DNA from: Glandiceps talaboti
Lineage: Eukaryota > Hemichordata > Enteropneusta > Spengelidae
Assembly: GCF_964340395.1 (NCBI RefSeq)
Contig: NC_135555.1
Location: forward strand, 2,972,501-3,034,500
DNA length: 62,000 bases
Reading direction: 5' to 3'
Every line of letters starts with the position of its first letter. The stretch's first letter is position 1. Both the position numbers and the translations under genes were made by a program. Below are positions 37,669 to 53,068 of this stretch, piece after piece. Under the pieces are notes generated by a model. That model made no database searches. It saw only the letters and a list, made by a program, of their open reading frames with translations, and was not told the origin of the DNA.

Positions 37669-40635
37669 GGGGTACCATTATAAACATAAAAAGTCAATTT
37701 TGGTGAAGTGACTTGTCATGTTCTTTTATAATTGATATTTGTGTTGACTTTTTGCTCTCCACCACATGAGGCTTGTAAGATTACATGTACTTGCACAAAA
37801 GAAGTAACTATGTGGTAAATTTGGACATTTCCATCAACAATGGCAAGTCTACTGTATGATTCCTACACACATATTAAAACATATAACATACAAATGTACC
37901 TACATGTACTATAAAGGTTTTTATCAAGTCATAGTTTCAACCCTTTTCATAGTATTAATCTTAATATACATAAATTATTTGTATTACATGTACTAGCAAT
38001 TGGTTCAACATCAAAGACACGTAACTAGCTATGATTGAAAACATTAATATCAATTTTTTATAGGCATATCATTCCAGCAGAGGTCATTTGTAAGGGTCAA
38101 CCATTTGCGTACTGTTAGTGAAAGTGTTGTTGCATATACTGGAGGTACATAATGTATATTAACTATAACATACTAAGGGACAATCACACACTGTCTTCAA
38201 CTTTGTTCATTTAGGGGGTGGGGATCTAGCACCAATGCGATTGCTGAACTTCATTTTTGCACTTCTAACCAAATTTAAATGGAAAAACTTCACTCATTCT
38301 ATGATAGCAGCTTTTGTATTTACCACTGCGATGTTGATAAGTTGATAAAAATTTACTTCTAATGTGAGCGACATGTATGGTGCTGGGTTTCTGGTAATAT
38401 TGTAATGTGTTTAAAGTGTCTACAATCATGTTTTTATATCACTTCGATCATAATGGTATCACCACTACAGTTTTCATCACAGTTTACATCATATAGAAAT
38501 GTGTCAATGTCACACTTGTTAAGTGTTCGTTTAGGGGAGGGGAAAGGAGGTTTGACCTAAATGAATGATGCTTGTTGGGCTTGTGCGACATTGTGCGATG
38601 GTCCCTAACAGGATGTAATTAATCATTTACAGTACAGAGTGATGACTAAGATAGAACAGCTATATTGATGTGATGCTGATTTTGTGTGTTTTAGTTTCAT
38701 TTTTTATTGTTGTTTTCAGTTTCAATGGATTCTGAAATTCCTAACTTCTTACAAATCTTTTAGTACATGTACCTAAACTGTATATCCATACCCATTATTT
38801 GAGGGCGATATTTAACATGAAACTTGAGCAATGTCTCTATCATTACATATTTTGATACAATGTTCAAGAATTCATTTTTTTTTTCATTTTCTAAACTTTC
38901 CAACTTTAAAGGTTGAATGTCCTGTCCTGTATCTTTAACCCATGCCTATATTCATGATTGTGACAATGTTTTAGCACACTGATAAACAGACATTGAACAT
39001 CATAGAATGGGCCTCCCTACACTTTCAATACCAATTTTTACTAAAAGCAAAGACTAGAATGGAATATCTCAAAGCAGATGCTACTACAATTAAATACATT
39101 AAAATATACATGGATGTATATTGATTTTATTCACCGTTTAGACAACATTCTGACTCAGTACTTTGATTGTATATCCTGACCACACTGAATGAACATTTGA
39201 TTTACCAGTTTTATTATTTTATCACTATGCAGTGTTCTGGATGTTTGCACAGAATTAGTATCTCTTACATGTATATATTGATATCTTGATTATAAATTAC
39301 CCCTTCCCCTCACATGATAACATTGACAAGGCAAATAAACTACCCCCCCCCTCAAATGATTATAAATAACCCCTTCCCCTCATATGATGATGATGATGAC
39401 AAGGACAATGATTTTAACAACACAAACACAATATACTACTAGTATAACTTCAAGTTCAGATTACCTACTGTCACTTTTCTACAAGTTTTCATAAAATCTG
39501 CTACATATTGATGGCATCATAACAACTTCACGAGTACCCAGCTATGCACCTTGGAAATAAACTGTTGTTCTTACTTTGTTCAAGAAACTCCAATCAATTC
39601 TCAGTTGAAATTTTAAAAAAAATATCAAGGTCACCACACAAATTTTTGCAATAGAGGTCAAAATGTTATCAAAATTAAGTCATTGTAGAATCCAATATGG
39701 CAGCCATCCAATATGGCCACCATCCAATATGGCTACCAAATACTGTGTTAACTCTGTGGGAAAATACAAGAGTGCTGATTTTCTTGAGAACAAGGCAGTG
39801 GAGCCCAAATTTCTTTTACTATACCTAAAGGACAAGGAATAAGCTTCCACACGGCAAGATTTTGAGCAATTTTAAGAAATTTTATTGTCAGTGAAATTCA
39901 TCCCTGAGGTGCATTCTACCTTAACATTAAAATGACAATAAAAAGGAAAACAATTACAGCTACATTGAATACAGATTATACAAACTATACAAGGTATGTT
40001 AGGTTATTGTCATTTTTCTGATATTTTACACAATATATGATAACAAATTACCCAATATACAACCATGAAAAGACAAATTATTTTACATGTACGTTTTTTT
40101 TGTATAATGTAATAATTTCACTTATACAAAGGAAGTATATACTGTGGCTGAAGTTAGAATGATTATGACTGAATGACGTGAGTGGACCTACTCATAATCC
40201 AGACACAGCTGTATCACCAAACAATAAAAAAATAATAACCGTTACCCATTTATAAGAACTTTACAATTCCCTTTTTTTCATACTTTATAATCATAATCTT
40301 TAAATTCCCCACCAAGGATATACCAGTAGTTACATGTATTACTACCTCTTCCTGTGATCAGATCATCAATGCTCTTGTTGTAGGAGTATATAACTTGATT
40401 ATATGTAACACTTGTCAACAATGTGTTACATGATTGAAATGATGATATGATAAACCAAAGCAGGCCTGAGTGATACTGTGTACTAACCTCATATTACACA
40501 CAATGGTTGCAACTGTTCAATTTTACAACTCACTGATGAAAATAACATGATACCCATCTAAGTCATTTCACTAGTAGCGTACATTGAACAAATCTACTAC
40601 ATGTATATACTTAGAACCTTCCCCCCCAAAAAAAA

Positions 40636-40692
40636 ATAAAATAAAATAAATAAATAAATAAATAAATAAATAAAAAAAAATAAAAAATAAAT
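40636..40692. repeat. (TAAA)n simple repeat
   Basis: Repeated TAAA units with A-run interruptions follow a C-run and an A-run. This is low-complexity sequence in tsh intron 1. Confidence 0.85.
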
Positions 40693-41881
40693 ATGAAGTG
40701 CTGTTATGATGCCTCAAATATGTTCTTTAATTAGCTGGCAACTGGTAAGGTGATAACATTTACACAATAATGTCTACTCATAATATACAAGTGGACATAC
40801 ATGTACAGATTACATGTACCAATGTAAAAGACAGATGGACATGGGTCATTTCTATACTCTCCTGGCTGTGCCCTTTGGAAACTAAAATATAAACACTGCC
40901 AGGGAAGTTTAACAACATCTTTGGACAAGTAGTAGCACTGCTACTAGTATATTTGGATGGTTGGATGGTTCCTCTCTAGAATGTTAATACACATGGGAGT
41001 GATATGGTCATTTCAATCACTACTCCTGTCCCTCACTTGATTAACAGGTGTAAAATAATACAGACCATCTTAATTTGAATTTAAATCCACTGTCCTTCTT
41101 CATCATTTTATAATTATATCCAGATATATTTAATATCAATATGTTTGAATTCAACTGTCCCACTTTGATCTAGTTGGAATGCCATCACTTATTTACAATA
41201 ATGATGAACATGATGAACTTTCCAATATTACATGACATCAGGAATTTGTTTTTTAAATTCTAGTAGAGTCATACTGACTTTGAAATATTACAATGTGTGA
41301 CTTTATCTGACTCACCTTGTGAAGTTGGTCAAAACATGTACATGTATATTTTGTGATATGTTATGTATATTTTGTGACGTTGGTGAAGTTCTATACCACA
41401 ATGACTAAAGAGATGAATTAATATGGATAATTTAGGACACAAATAACCCATAGAGGGAGGTACGTGGGGATTGGTATGGAATCACTTTGTGAAGTTTGTG
41501 TATACAAAGTATACTCTCTACCCCTATCCTACATGTTTTGTGTGATGTATAACATTTAGTTGGCAGAAACAGATAAATTGTACTGGCTACTTTATGACAC
41601 AAATAACACCTGAAAATGTAACACAAGTCAGGTAAATTTTAACTATGTATAGTACAAAATACACTGCTAATATATCATTTATTTCTGAATATCTAATATA
41701 CTAACACTTTGTGGTATTTTTTCAAAAATTAAAAATTCAACTAACTGAAAAACAGTTCATTCAAGCATGAACAAACATAACACCCTGTATAGCTAAGTAC
41801 ATGAAATTAGTGAATTAAAATTTGTCGTCACTCACACATATCATCTTCCTTTTATATGCTAATATACCTATATAATATAAC

Positions 41882-41891
41882 CTGTCAATCA
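41882..41891 (-). promoter_or_regulatory. PBX-MEIS composite site (TGATTGACAG)
   Basis: A perfect 10-base TALE homeodomain heterodimer site on the minus strand, in tsh intron 1. A second minus-strand copy lies at 43090-43099. See the pairs near 52.2 and 53.1 kb. Confidence 0.4.
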
Positions 41892-43781
41892 TCAAGTATT
41901 TATGCTAATACTGTGATACATACATCAGTCTAACTAGTATATTTCTACCGCACCCTGTACTTAGCACACTTATTCCTGAAGGACATGATTAATGTTGGAA
42001 TTAATGTTCAAATTATTTTTTTGATAAAACGAATGATTTATAATTTAAGAAAATAAAACATTGATCAATTATGGGACATATCTGATGTGTGTCTTTGTTA
42101 GCTGAACAGGAGGAGTTGAAATGTTGCTTCACAAGTCAGCTAAGGTATAAGTAAGTTGATAATTAATGAGAAGACATGTAGCTTATCTGTGTCTTCCTTT
42201 CCTATCAGATATTTCTCTGTGTCTCTGTCTGTGCGTGAGTGCACCTGTCACAATCAGATCGTCATTAGTCAAATTTGCCTCCTAGTTTTTTTACTTTTCC
42301 GTGTGACAAATCGGTATGTTGGCAGGATGACAGAATGGTTGGGGTTGTGAGGATTTTAATGATGCAGATCACGACAATAATGCTATTGCCTACTAAGAAG
42401 AACACAACATTAAAGATGATATCAGTTATACATGTAGTCCATGAAATACCACCATGTCGTGGTAACACAGACTTTCACTTGCAACGGTGAATAATGCCTA
42501 GATCAAGACAAATGATAACACAAGAGATTAACGTAAAAAATGTTACAATGCCAGACCGTACGTGATACAACCGTACTGCTAGAAAATGTTCAATGACAAC
42601 TGAAGAGCTCTTCTGATTTCACATTTTGTTTGGTTAACTTTTGATGTGTACATTTAGTCTTACTAATATTTGGATTATTCAAGTTGAAATCATAAAGCCC
42701 ATTCTAAGTAGCTATGATCACATAAATTCTTATTCTGCTCTAGTCTTGACAGTCTATCATTTATAACATAATATTGTGTTAGCAGTTACACACAGTGGGA
42801 TTACTTTGGCCAATCATAGCCCTCTCTGAATACTGCAAGTACTGGAGAAGGAGTGAAAATTTGCATAAAATAGTTGTCATGGTTTCATTCAAACTGGACA
42901 CTAATATTCTAAAAAAAATAAATGCTTATCCCCAGTACCCCCTCTTACAGTTTATGACTTCCAATGACTGTTCCTACATAATGTTTTTAGCAGACAAGAA
43001 TCTTTTTCCAGATCAGGCCATGACAAAGACAGACTTCACTATGAACACATGTATTATTCTTGTGAGAGGTAAACTCTGTGATAGGAGTACTGTCAATCAA
43101 ATGTTCCCTGTGGCTAATTTATCATACAGCATAATTATCAGATCAGTATTCATGTATATATATAGAAGTTGATATCTAAGACATTGTACAGTATGTGACT
43201 CTCCTCATCACTCCATTCACCATGGTTCCATCACTTTTATTAATTTCTAGGAATGTAGTCACCAGATGTAGTAGTACTAGTAGTACAATACATTTGTATA
43301 TAGAACATAGTCAAATATGTACTAGCCCTTGTAATGGTTCACTCAGGCAAACAGCATGCTTTCACCAGAAATAAATATAACGGTAAAGCTACATGTATTG
43401 ACTTAGATGGTTGAGTGACTTGATATTGTTTTAATATGTATTACAAGGTGGAACCAATAACTAAACAAGTGTTTGGGAAATAACTTTAGATGTGACACTT
43501 GAAGACATCTGGTTATCACTGATGTGACAGAAATAACAATAGAATAGTATGACAACGTTTGGGAATGTCAGAGTGAAAGTGAATATAGTGGATTCAGGTG
43601 GTTCAACAAACAAAGAAAGTAACTTATATCATTTTTTTAATAAACAAACAGCGCCCTCTAGCACTGATGTGCATCCAAATGTATTGTGCCCATGTAGTGA
43701 TGTAGCACCATTCCATTGTAGTATCATACGTCGACAAACTGATGCATTGTGTGCATGGTGCGATATGAGGTTGAAAGAATG

Positions 43782-43812
<31 letters not shown>

Positions 43813-43847
43813 TGTACGTACACACACGCACATACACACATACATCA
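43782..43847. repeat. (CA)n / (CATA)n microsatellite
   Basis: A CA run passes into mixed CATACA/CACA sequence. ORFs on the minus strand here are low-complexity Cys/Val runs and not genes. Confidence 0.9.
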
Positions 43848-45131
43848 CATTTACATACATACTGTATATTTTCGTAATGTCAATGAATACAGTAATCAGT
43901 GATAATACTACCAAGAGGAGGCTACATGAATATTTATCATAAATGAAAGAGAATGACTCAATGAGTAGTTTAATCTTCAAACTGGACTATATCATAGTAT
44001 CTTGACTTGGAGGAATGTATATGTACTTACACACTTCTGAGGTGACAGTTATAAAGATCATAGTTATTCCCATCACAAACAAAAATTGGGGAAAGCTTGC
44101 CAGCAACTATGGAGTTTATACATGGGGTTAACACTAAGATGGATGAGTTTCAATTCCATGCCAACTTTTCATTAATTTCAACTTATTGAGTGCTGTCATT
44201 AAAGAGGGATATTGATGTACCGTTTTTCATTTTTTATCAGCTACTGTACAATGCATGTGTCAGTACAGTTGCTGATTGATTGAGTGATTGATTGACTATA
44301 ATGATGTTATACATATCAGGATCATTTATTCATTGTCACATGTATCCAGGGACAATACTCACATACATCATACGCACTCACAATAATTAGATAATATTAG
44401 TCCAAAATTTCGTTTTCTTTATTCATCTAAGGGGAGTATGGATAACTTTTATACAGGACCTATAAGCACTAGTTAGTTACAACACTCGGCAAGTCCCTTC
44501 GGCTGAAAATATCCCAGTTAAAAGTGCAAAAAAATACCACTATTGGAATGTAATCTTACCATCATATACAGCACAAGTTTATGAAATTTGAGAGAAAAAA
44601 TTATGGTCCATGTAAACGTTAACACATAGTTACAATGCCAGAGAGAGAAAGCTGATAACATGTGCTGATGATGGACATGTAGAATAAAATATTGTATTTT
44701 CTTTTTTGTTGTTATTTTTGTTTTATATCAAAATATAATTACATCATTTCAATGTCTAAAACAAGTCAATTCTTGTCTAGTGACTGGTTGAGTTCTCACC
44801 TAGTGTTCAGATATACTAGTAATAGTAGTATACATGTAACAGTAACATAACACAATATGACAGAACCCAATCAATGTTTCGTGACTGCAAGTGCTGGGTA
44901 TTAACATGAATGCTTGCAGTGTTCTTTGTGCCTGTTACTTTCACAAACATTGCTAGTGAAAGTTCAGCAGAAGACACCATACACACAGGTGCAAATACCT
45001 GGGTACTCGCATGTAATGGGCTTCTGTTATTATTACATGTTTACCCAAAACAGCCAAATGCTGTAAAAAATCATACTTTGCAAGAATGCAGTTTTGTGGG
45101 CAAGAAATAATTATGTACTCATTTGCATACG

Positions 45132-45134
<3 letters not shown>

Positions 45135-45174
<40 letters not shown>

Positions 45175-45186
45175 GGGGGGGGGGGG
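45135..45186. repeat. Homopolymer tract T39-G13
   Basis: Thirty-nine T are followed directly by thirteen G. Length is likely to vary between individuals and to be error-prone in assembly. Confidence 0.95.
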
Positions 45187-46086
45187 TTCTGCACAGCACT
45201 GCAAATACCACTAGTATGCACATGTATCTACATTTATGCAAGTACAAAATGTAATTACTGGTACATATCATTATGTAATAAACAAACTCAAAAAGCTACT
45301 CTCAGTTACAAGCCACTTTGTGCATACACAAACACCTCTATCCTGCTGTCAACTCTGATTACCTCCTAAATAAATATCTGTATTGTGAATGTGAACATGG
45401 ACATCAACACAAAATGGACCCATAGTTTTAAGACCATGCCAATGTTAAAATGATACAACCTGTGTGTAGTACTGGTAGTAGAGAGATTGTACATTTCCTG
45501 AATTCAAGACACACGTTCCATGACTTGTTCAGCATTCTGCCTGTATCACCAACCACTACCTGATTGGCAATGGTCTATGCATTTCAAATGGCTAATAATG
45601 ATTACTTAGCTTTGGTATCTACATAAGGGTAAATGCATCATCTGCATAGCATCCATTAATCACCTGTACACCTAAAAGACATGCATACTAAAACAACATA
45701 CATGATGTGATTCATCACTTATGCAACAACCACTGTAAACTCTTCCTTATACTAGTATTTGCTCATTCTAAACAAAAACTATCATTTTCACGTTTTTTTA
45801 GTTTTAGAAAATTTTCTATTATCATCCTCTTTATTCAATTTCTCTACAATTGAAAATAAAATAAAGTACTGTACAGTGGATTTTCAAAAATAATTTTGAA
45901 ATTGGTAAGTGCAACCATCAAGTGATGTGAACGTCTTCATATTACCAGTTTATCTGACATTAGAGAAGTCCAAAACATTAACCTAGCATACACATAACAT
46001 GTAGTGAAGCTGTCCACTTTCCTCTTATGCAACCATAATGCACTCCATGGACCTAGTCTCAATTTATTCATTTATAGCCCTGAATG

Positions 46087-48304
46087 CACCGGTTATTAGT
46101 ATTGTCTATGAACACACTGGTTATTAGTATTGTCTATGAACACACTGGTTATTAGTATTGTCTATGAACACACCGGTTATTAGTATTGTCTATGAACACA
46201 CTGGTTATTGTTATTCTCTATGAACACACCGGTTATTAGTATTGTCTATGAACACAATGGTTATTGTTATTGTCTATGAACACACTGGTTATTAGTATTG
46301 TCTATGAACACACTGGTTATTGTTATTCTCTATGAACACACCGGTTATTAGTATTGTCTATGAACACAATGGTTATTAGTATTGTCTATGAACACACTGG
46401 TTATTGTTATTGTCTATGAACACACTGGTTATTAGTATTGTCTATGAACACACTGGTTATTAGTATTGTCTATGAACACACTGGTTATTACTGTTGTCTA
46501 TGGACACACTGGTTATTGTTATTGTCTATGAACACACTGGTTATTAGTATTGTCTATGAACACACTGGTTATTGTTGTTGTCTATGAACACACTGGTTAT
46601 TACTATTGTCTATGGACACAATGGTTATTAGTATTGTCTATGAACACAATGGTTATTATAAATAGTATTGTCTATGAACACACTGGTTATTAGTATTGTC
46701 TATGAACACACTGGTTATTAGTATTGTCTATGAACACATTGGTTATTAGTATTGTCTATGAACACACTGGCTATTGTTGTTGTCTATGAACACACTGGTT
46801 AGTAGTATTGTCTATGGACACAATGGTTATTAGTATTGTCTATGAACACACTGGTTATTGTTATTGTCTATGAACACACTGGTTATTGTTATTGTCTATG
46901 AACACACTGGTTATTGTTATTGTCTATGAACACACTGGTTATTAGTATTGTCTATGAACACACTGGTTATTGTTGTTGTCTATGAACACACTGGTTATTA
47001 CTATTGTCTATGAACACACTGGTTATTGTTGTTGTCTATGAACACACTGGTTATTACTATTGTCTATGGACACAATGGTTATTACTATTGTCTATGAACA
47101 CAATGGTTATTATAAATAGTATTGTCTATGAACACACTGGTTATTAGTATTGTCTATGAACACACTGGTTATTAGTATTGTCTATGAACACATTGGTTAT
47201 TAGTATTGTCTATGAACACACTGGCTATTGTTGTTGTCTATGAACACACTGGTTAGTAGTATTGTCTATGGACACAATGGTTATTAGTATTGTCTATGAA
47301 CACACTGGTTATTGTTATTGTCTATGAACACACTGGTTATTGTTATTGTCTATGAACACACTGGTTATTGTTATTGTCTATGAACACACTGGTTATTAGT
47401 ATTGTCTATGAACACACTGGTTATTGTTGTTGTCTATGAACACACTGGTTATTACTATTGTCTATGGACACAATGGTTATTAGTATTGTCTATGAACATA
47501 ATGGTTATTATATTAGTATTGTCTATGAACACACTGGTTATTAGTATTGTCTATGAACACAATGGTTATTATAAATAGTATTGTCTATGAACACACTGGT
47601 TATTAGTATTGTCTATGAACACACTGGTTATTAGTATTGTCTATGAACACACTGGTTATTAGTATTGTCTATGAACACACTGGTTATTAGTATTGTCTAT
47701 GAACACATTGGTTATTACTGTTGTCTATGGACACACTGGTTATTAGTATTGTCTATGAACACACTGGTTATTAGTATTGTCTATGAACACACTGGTTATT
47801 AGTATTGTCTATGAACACACTGGTTATTAGTATTGTCTATGAACACACTGGTTATTGTTGTTGTCTATGGACACACTGGTTATTAGTGTTGTCTATGGAC
47901 ACACTGGTTATTAGTATTGTCTATGAACACACTGGTTATTAGTATTGTCTATGAACACACTGGTTATTAGTATTGTCTATGGACACACTGGTTATTAGTG
48001 TTGTCTATGAACACACTGGTTATTGTTATTGTCTATGGATACACTGGTTATTAGTATTGTCTATGGACACACTGGTTATTAGTATTGTCTATGGACACAC
48101 TGGTTATTAGTGTTGTCTATGGACACACTGGTTATTAGTATTGTCTATGAACACACTGGTTATTAGTATTGTCTATGAACACACTGGTTATTAGTATTGT
48201 CTATGAACACACTGGTTATTAGTATTGTCTATGAACACACTGGTTATTAGTATTGTCTATGAACACACTGGTTATTAGTATTGTCTATGAACACACTGGT
48301 TATT
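46087..48304. repeat. 28-bp minisatellite, about 79 copies
   Basis: The unit is about 28 bases, starting CACTGGTTATTAGTATTGTC and ending TATGAACA. It repeats for 2.2 kb with point variants (TTGTTATTG, TTGTTGTTG, GGACACA). A longer variant carrying TTATAAATAGTATTG recurs at about 46651, 47105 and 47564, spaced 454 and 459 bases apart. The blocks around the first two are nearly identical, so a multi-unit segment was duplicated. The array lies within tsh intron 1. No diverse spacers are present. Confidence 0.97.
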
Positions 48305-49803
48305 TTTAAAAAGAGCCTGTTGTTCTTTACAAGAGTAATTAATCATCTCACTAAGTGTACATATACACATTCATAGAGGTAGAATTAATATGATATCCAA
48401 GGTCATTTTAGATAGTCATTTTATTGAGAATGATCAAATAGCAAACACCATATTGTCATTGTTTGATCATTCACCATTGCTAAATGACTTATTACTATCT
48501 AACAGTATCAATGAAACACCGAATATGGTAAGTTAGTACTTTCTGTTTGTTTTGTTTTGTTTTGTTGAAGATGTGTGATGAACCATTGTTTACAAATGAA
48601 TAACAATGCATGTACTTTAAGCATTGTTTTAATTAATTAAGGGTACACTTGTGGATACAATTTACCTGAGTTCCCATCACTTTTACTGTGGTTTCCTAAA
48701 AATTATGATTAAATACACAACGTGCACAGAACTAGACATAGTTTTCATGATATTTTAATTTGTCTGTGATAAGCTGTTTGTTTTCATAATCAACAAAAGA
48801 ACAATAGTACTTTAAGTGTTTTTATTTAAGGGTATACTACTGGTAAGTAGATACATTTACATGAATACTGTTGCCCAAGGACTTAAAGTTTTACTGGGAT
48901 TCTCCTTTAGAATCACTATCAATATATAGAACTAGATGTAAATTTTATAACTTTTCTCTATTTTTTACCAGTATTTCCTAACCAGGAAGAGATATTTTGG
49001 TACTAACTTTAGTCCAAAGGATGAAATGAATTACAAATATAGAGATTTTTAATTTTATTTATAAATGATAACATGAAACCAGCAATCAAATCTAGGTATA
49101 CATGTTTCATATAAGGAAGACTGTAAAGTAAAGTGTTTATAAATTTAAAGTGAAAACAGTTCCTATATACCTAGCCATGAGTCTCTTGATGATGAGCAAA
49201 CTAACGTGTATTACAGGATGGTCAGGTAGATTTACTTTTATTTTACCTACCTGAGAAATATGTGGTAGAGAGATGAAGATTAGTCAGGTCTGACACCTAT
49301 CCCATTCCTTACCTTTAACATACATTGTAGTATGCATGACAATGCTTCCATAACATTGTTTCAGAATATAATCTATAAATTGTGTCACAATATCTTTATC
49401 ATTTAATGTGTATCATTTCTCTCAGGTAATACAGTATTCTATTTGCAATATGAGATTAAATGGCATAAAGGAGGGGGAACATGAGTGGTTTATCCTTGGA
49501 TGTATGAAGTAGAAGATCAGGGGTGCTATTATGTACAAGATACCCAACCACTTGTTACAAATGACAAACAGAAGTTTGTATTTATGCTGTGATTATGAGG
49601 GGGAAAATAGCTTTGTAAAGTAACTAAAATAAATAAAACAAACAAGACAAAGATAAAAGTGGATAAATACATGCCTATCACTAAACATGTGGCACAGAAA
49701 TACACGCAGAAAAGAACAGAACATGAAACTTTCACAAGTACATGTATCATCATTGGCTAAGTGGCTCTCTCTACTAGGTTACATTGTTACAAGCTGTAAT
49801 TAT

Positions 49804-50104
49804 ACATGTATACAGGGTTCAAAATTTACTTTTTTCTTTGGTAGTCCTAGTGTGCTACTAATTTCAGAAAGTGGTAGCCCAAGGATGGTGACCAGCAGTC
49901 TCATATTCCTGAACTGAAAACTGAGTTCCTCAAATTGGAAATAAGTGTGTTATTAAAATACTTTTATGCTCATAAATCTTCCCGTCATCACATAATCAGT
50001 GATAGCCTAAGTGGGCTACCGCTGCAAATAATGGTAGCCCCATGACATGAATATGGTAGTCTGTGGACATGGACTACTGTTAATTTCGAACCCTGATACA
50101 TGTG
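49804..50104. mobile_element. Diverged fold-back element
   Basis: The left arm (about 49804-49886) starts ACATGTATACAGGGTTC. The right arm read from 50104 on the minus strand starts ACATGTATCAGGGTTCGAAA. Both arms carry GGTAGTCC/GGTAGCCC strings. Arm identity is lower than in the other fold-back elements. The GGTTCGAAATTAAC core resembles the fragment near position 310. Confidence 0.6.
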
Positions 50105-52184
50105 TGTAGAAGGGAGCACACATGTCGAGGACATACGCAACACTTCAATGATATATGTAATTCTGGGCCACATGTTTTACATGATGGTCTTCTATTTACA
50201 CACTTCATACTGACCAAAATGTTTGTTTTGTAATTTCACTTATTTTCCTACAGGGCAATTAATAACAGCATTGTTACAAAATCCTTTGGTTCAGACTGGT
50301 AACAATACAAAACCAGCTGTTGACCAGCTGTTGACATCATATGATCTCAGGACAAATTGTTCTTTTAATAGTACATTCAAATTATGAAATTAATTTCAAA
50401 TTTTCTATTACATCTTGACTAAGAGAAGAGAGGCAATTCTAATTAAGTTGTAGGAAGTCTATCCCATATTATCAATCATATCCATGTAGTGACTCTATGA
50501 ATCATTGATGAATACTATAAGCTATAAATGACATAGGAATTACAACAGAATAAAAATCATCTTTATGACACACATGTGCTGGATTATGTTTATCACACAC
50601 AAGTTACGAATACGAGTATACATTATAAATAATTTTTGTACGACCTTCAGAGAATCTATACCTATCAAAATTATTATCATCAATGACCTTGACTGCATGA
50701 TTAGCAACAAATTTGCATATGATAAACAAGCACAACAGTTTGGAGTAAACAAGGGAAAATATTTCCATCATCAGCACCAAACTGTTTGATGTCAAACCCC
50801 TTATCCTGAAGGGAAATAAGCCAGAATCCAGGCAGCCCCCCAGGGTCCCATCAGTTCTCTATGAGCTGGAGGAAAATACAGCTCCCTGGAGTAGATGTGG
50901 ATTGAAGGCTACTCAGCAGACCACCTTTGTGTCTATAGGGAAACAATGTGGAGATGAGTAGCAAGAAAGCTATACAGCATTTCAAGTGGTGACTACACAA
51001 GTCTATGAACATTACACAATGTGAAGTATGTAGGCATCCATGCATATCAACTGTACAATAATGCAAGTACTAACATCTTGACCTGTCGCCATCCACTATA
51101 ACACACCTTTGTGTAAGGATGGACGGCTGGTTAACAATCAGATTATTAACGGTTAATGCAGTAATACAAACTAGGGCATGCAGTAGGAAATATCTCTATC
51201 AAAGATTTAGTATTGTGTGTAATCTTAACATACATTTCAGTAACCATCACAAAAAGTATGATGCCTGGTTTCAATATCTATGCATAATTTTCCAAAATTA
51301 ATCATCTTTAGCACAACTGACTTTTATTGTAGCAATTGTGAGTCCTTCAAATTATGTGAAGAATATAGATCTTGTGAGAAGAATTAACACTCAGGTTTGT
51401 GGCATTAATACAAAATATTCTATTTTCATCCTTCCGTAAACATATTCTGTCAGTATCAGTATTAGTTCAATTACGTTGAAGAACCAATTTCTGGCATATG
51501 ATCAACGGAAGTCTGTCTGCAAGATGAGATCTTGTCCTCGCAAAACTAACTTTTCTACTTTATTTCATATGCATTAAATGTTCATAGTTCTGACATGTTA
51601 ACCAAATAGCTGAAGTATTTATGACATATATAGATCATAAATGTATAATACTATATATTATTAGCAGTGATAACTGTGTAAATATCAAATGTGTCACCTG
51701 TCTGTCAAATTTGAGATTGAAAAGTATTAGTCAAAGCAAGCTAAAGCAAATAGTCCAGGTTTACCCAAAAGCAAGTGAGATAAAATATAGTGCCAATGTC
51801 AAAATATTACTATCAATACTTTCAAATCTATTCACCTACAAATGACATTGTCAATTATGTTACATTCTGGACAAGTATGACTCTAATACATCACTTGAAC
51901 TGTCAAAAGACATGTAAATGATATGCAAATGATGTTAACTGAACAACTACTAATTTCAAGCTTGGTTGAGCAGGTCTTGTTTAATCAACAACGAAAATAT
52001 CACCTGCTTTCAGCATAGGTGATGAACTATTGCAAAAAGATGCCAAAATAATTGGAGAAAAGAAATTAAAGCGGGAAAAACTGTTGAAAAACAGACAAGA
52101 TTGCTTTTAAAGGTCATGCACACAGTGTGGTGATAGTGTATCAAATTTGCATGCCAACTGAACATAATTATCAGAGACACCTGA

Positions 52185-52213
52185 TGATTGACAGCTTGCT
52201 GCATGATTGACAG
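52185..52213 (+). promoter_or_regulatory. Pair of PBX-MEIS composite sites
   Basis: TGATTGACAG occurs perfectly at 52185-52194 and 52204-52213, with starts 19 bases apart. The pair lies in a degenerate 19-bp tandem, with a weaker third copy (TGACTGATAG) at 52223-52232. The sequence is the known optimal site for PBX with MEIS/PREP partners. It lies about 3.5 kb downstream of tsh exon 1, inside the intron. Confidence 0.45.
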
Positions 52214-53068
52214 CTGGCTGCTTGACTGATAGATGCACAAACAAAAGCAACAGAGAGTTCCAGAATTGAATAGGCATGAAGACACATACAACCCAGACAG
52301 CTACATTTTATCATGAATTGAAGCAACACAGGAGTTTGTTTTCAGTCTGTATTGTTCTTATCAAACTAAGAATTGAAACCATTGAATAACGTGATTGATG
52401 ATGTACGTTAAGATTGACATGCAGTGTTTGAACACATCAACGTCTGATCTGACTGTATTCATCCAACACCTCTATCCTGCATTAGCAATACAATAACAAA
52501 ATCACCATTCCACTTTCCTATTCAGCAAAGATGATTTATCAGCATTTTGACAAGCACGACTTGTCAGTTAATCATATAAAATAACCTAGGACAGAACTGT
52601 TTTTTTTTCCCATCATTCTATTAATACTCACGTATAAATATACTAAAACATCTAGCATTGATTTTTCCTTGTATATCAAGAGATTCCTATATTCAATTTA
52701 TAAATGGATTACTGCTACTAATTTATATATTTTTGGGGGGGGTATATTATTTTTGTCAGATTTGTGAAAGCAACAAGGGCATGTAAATGATGTATGATTG
52801 TAGACATGCATAGTACAAGGCCATTGTAAGTACAGATTAACAGATAGCAAAATGTCTCTGCTGTTCATCTTTCTCGTCTTACGAATTAACAATGAGCTAT
52901 CAAGGTCTTCGTCAAAAACAACTTAAATTGAATGACGTATATAATTCCTAACCTGTAATATATCTAAAGAGAACACACCTTATGTGGTCAAATTAACAAG
53001 CCTATATAACAAAACATGTCAGATTTCACAATATGGTAAACATGTCTATGAAGAAGCCATGAGGTGAA

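Noticed and set aside
42795-43172. A 125-codon plus-strand ORF inside tsh intron 1
   Set aside because: It has no recognisable domain, amino-acid composition follows the AT-rich background, and no splice or promoter context supports it.
50080-50100. tRNA B-box-like GGTTCGAAATT string
   Set aside because: No A box at the right distance and no cloverleaf can be drawn. It belongs to the arm of the diverged fold-back element.
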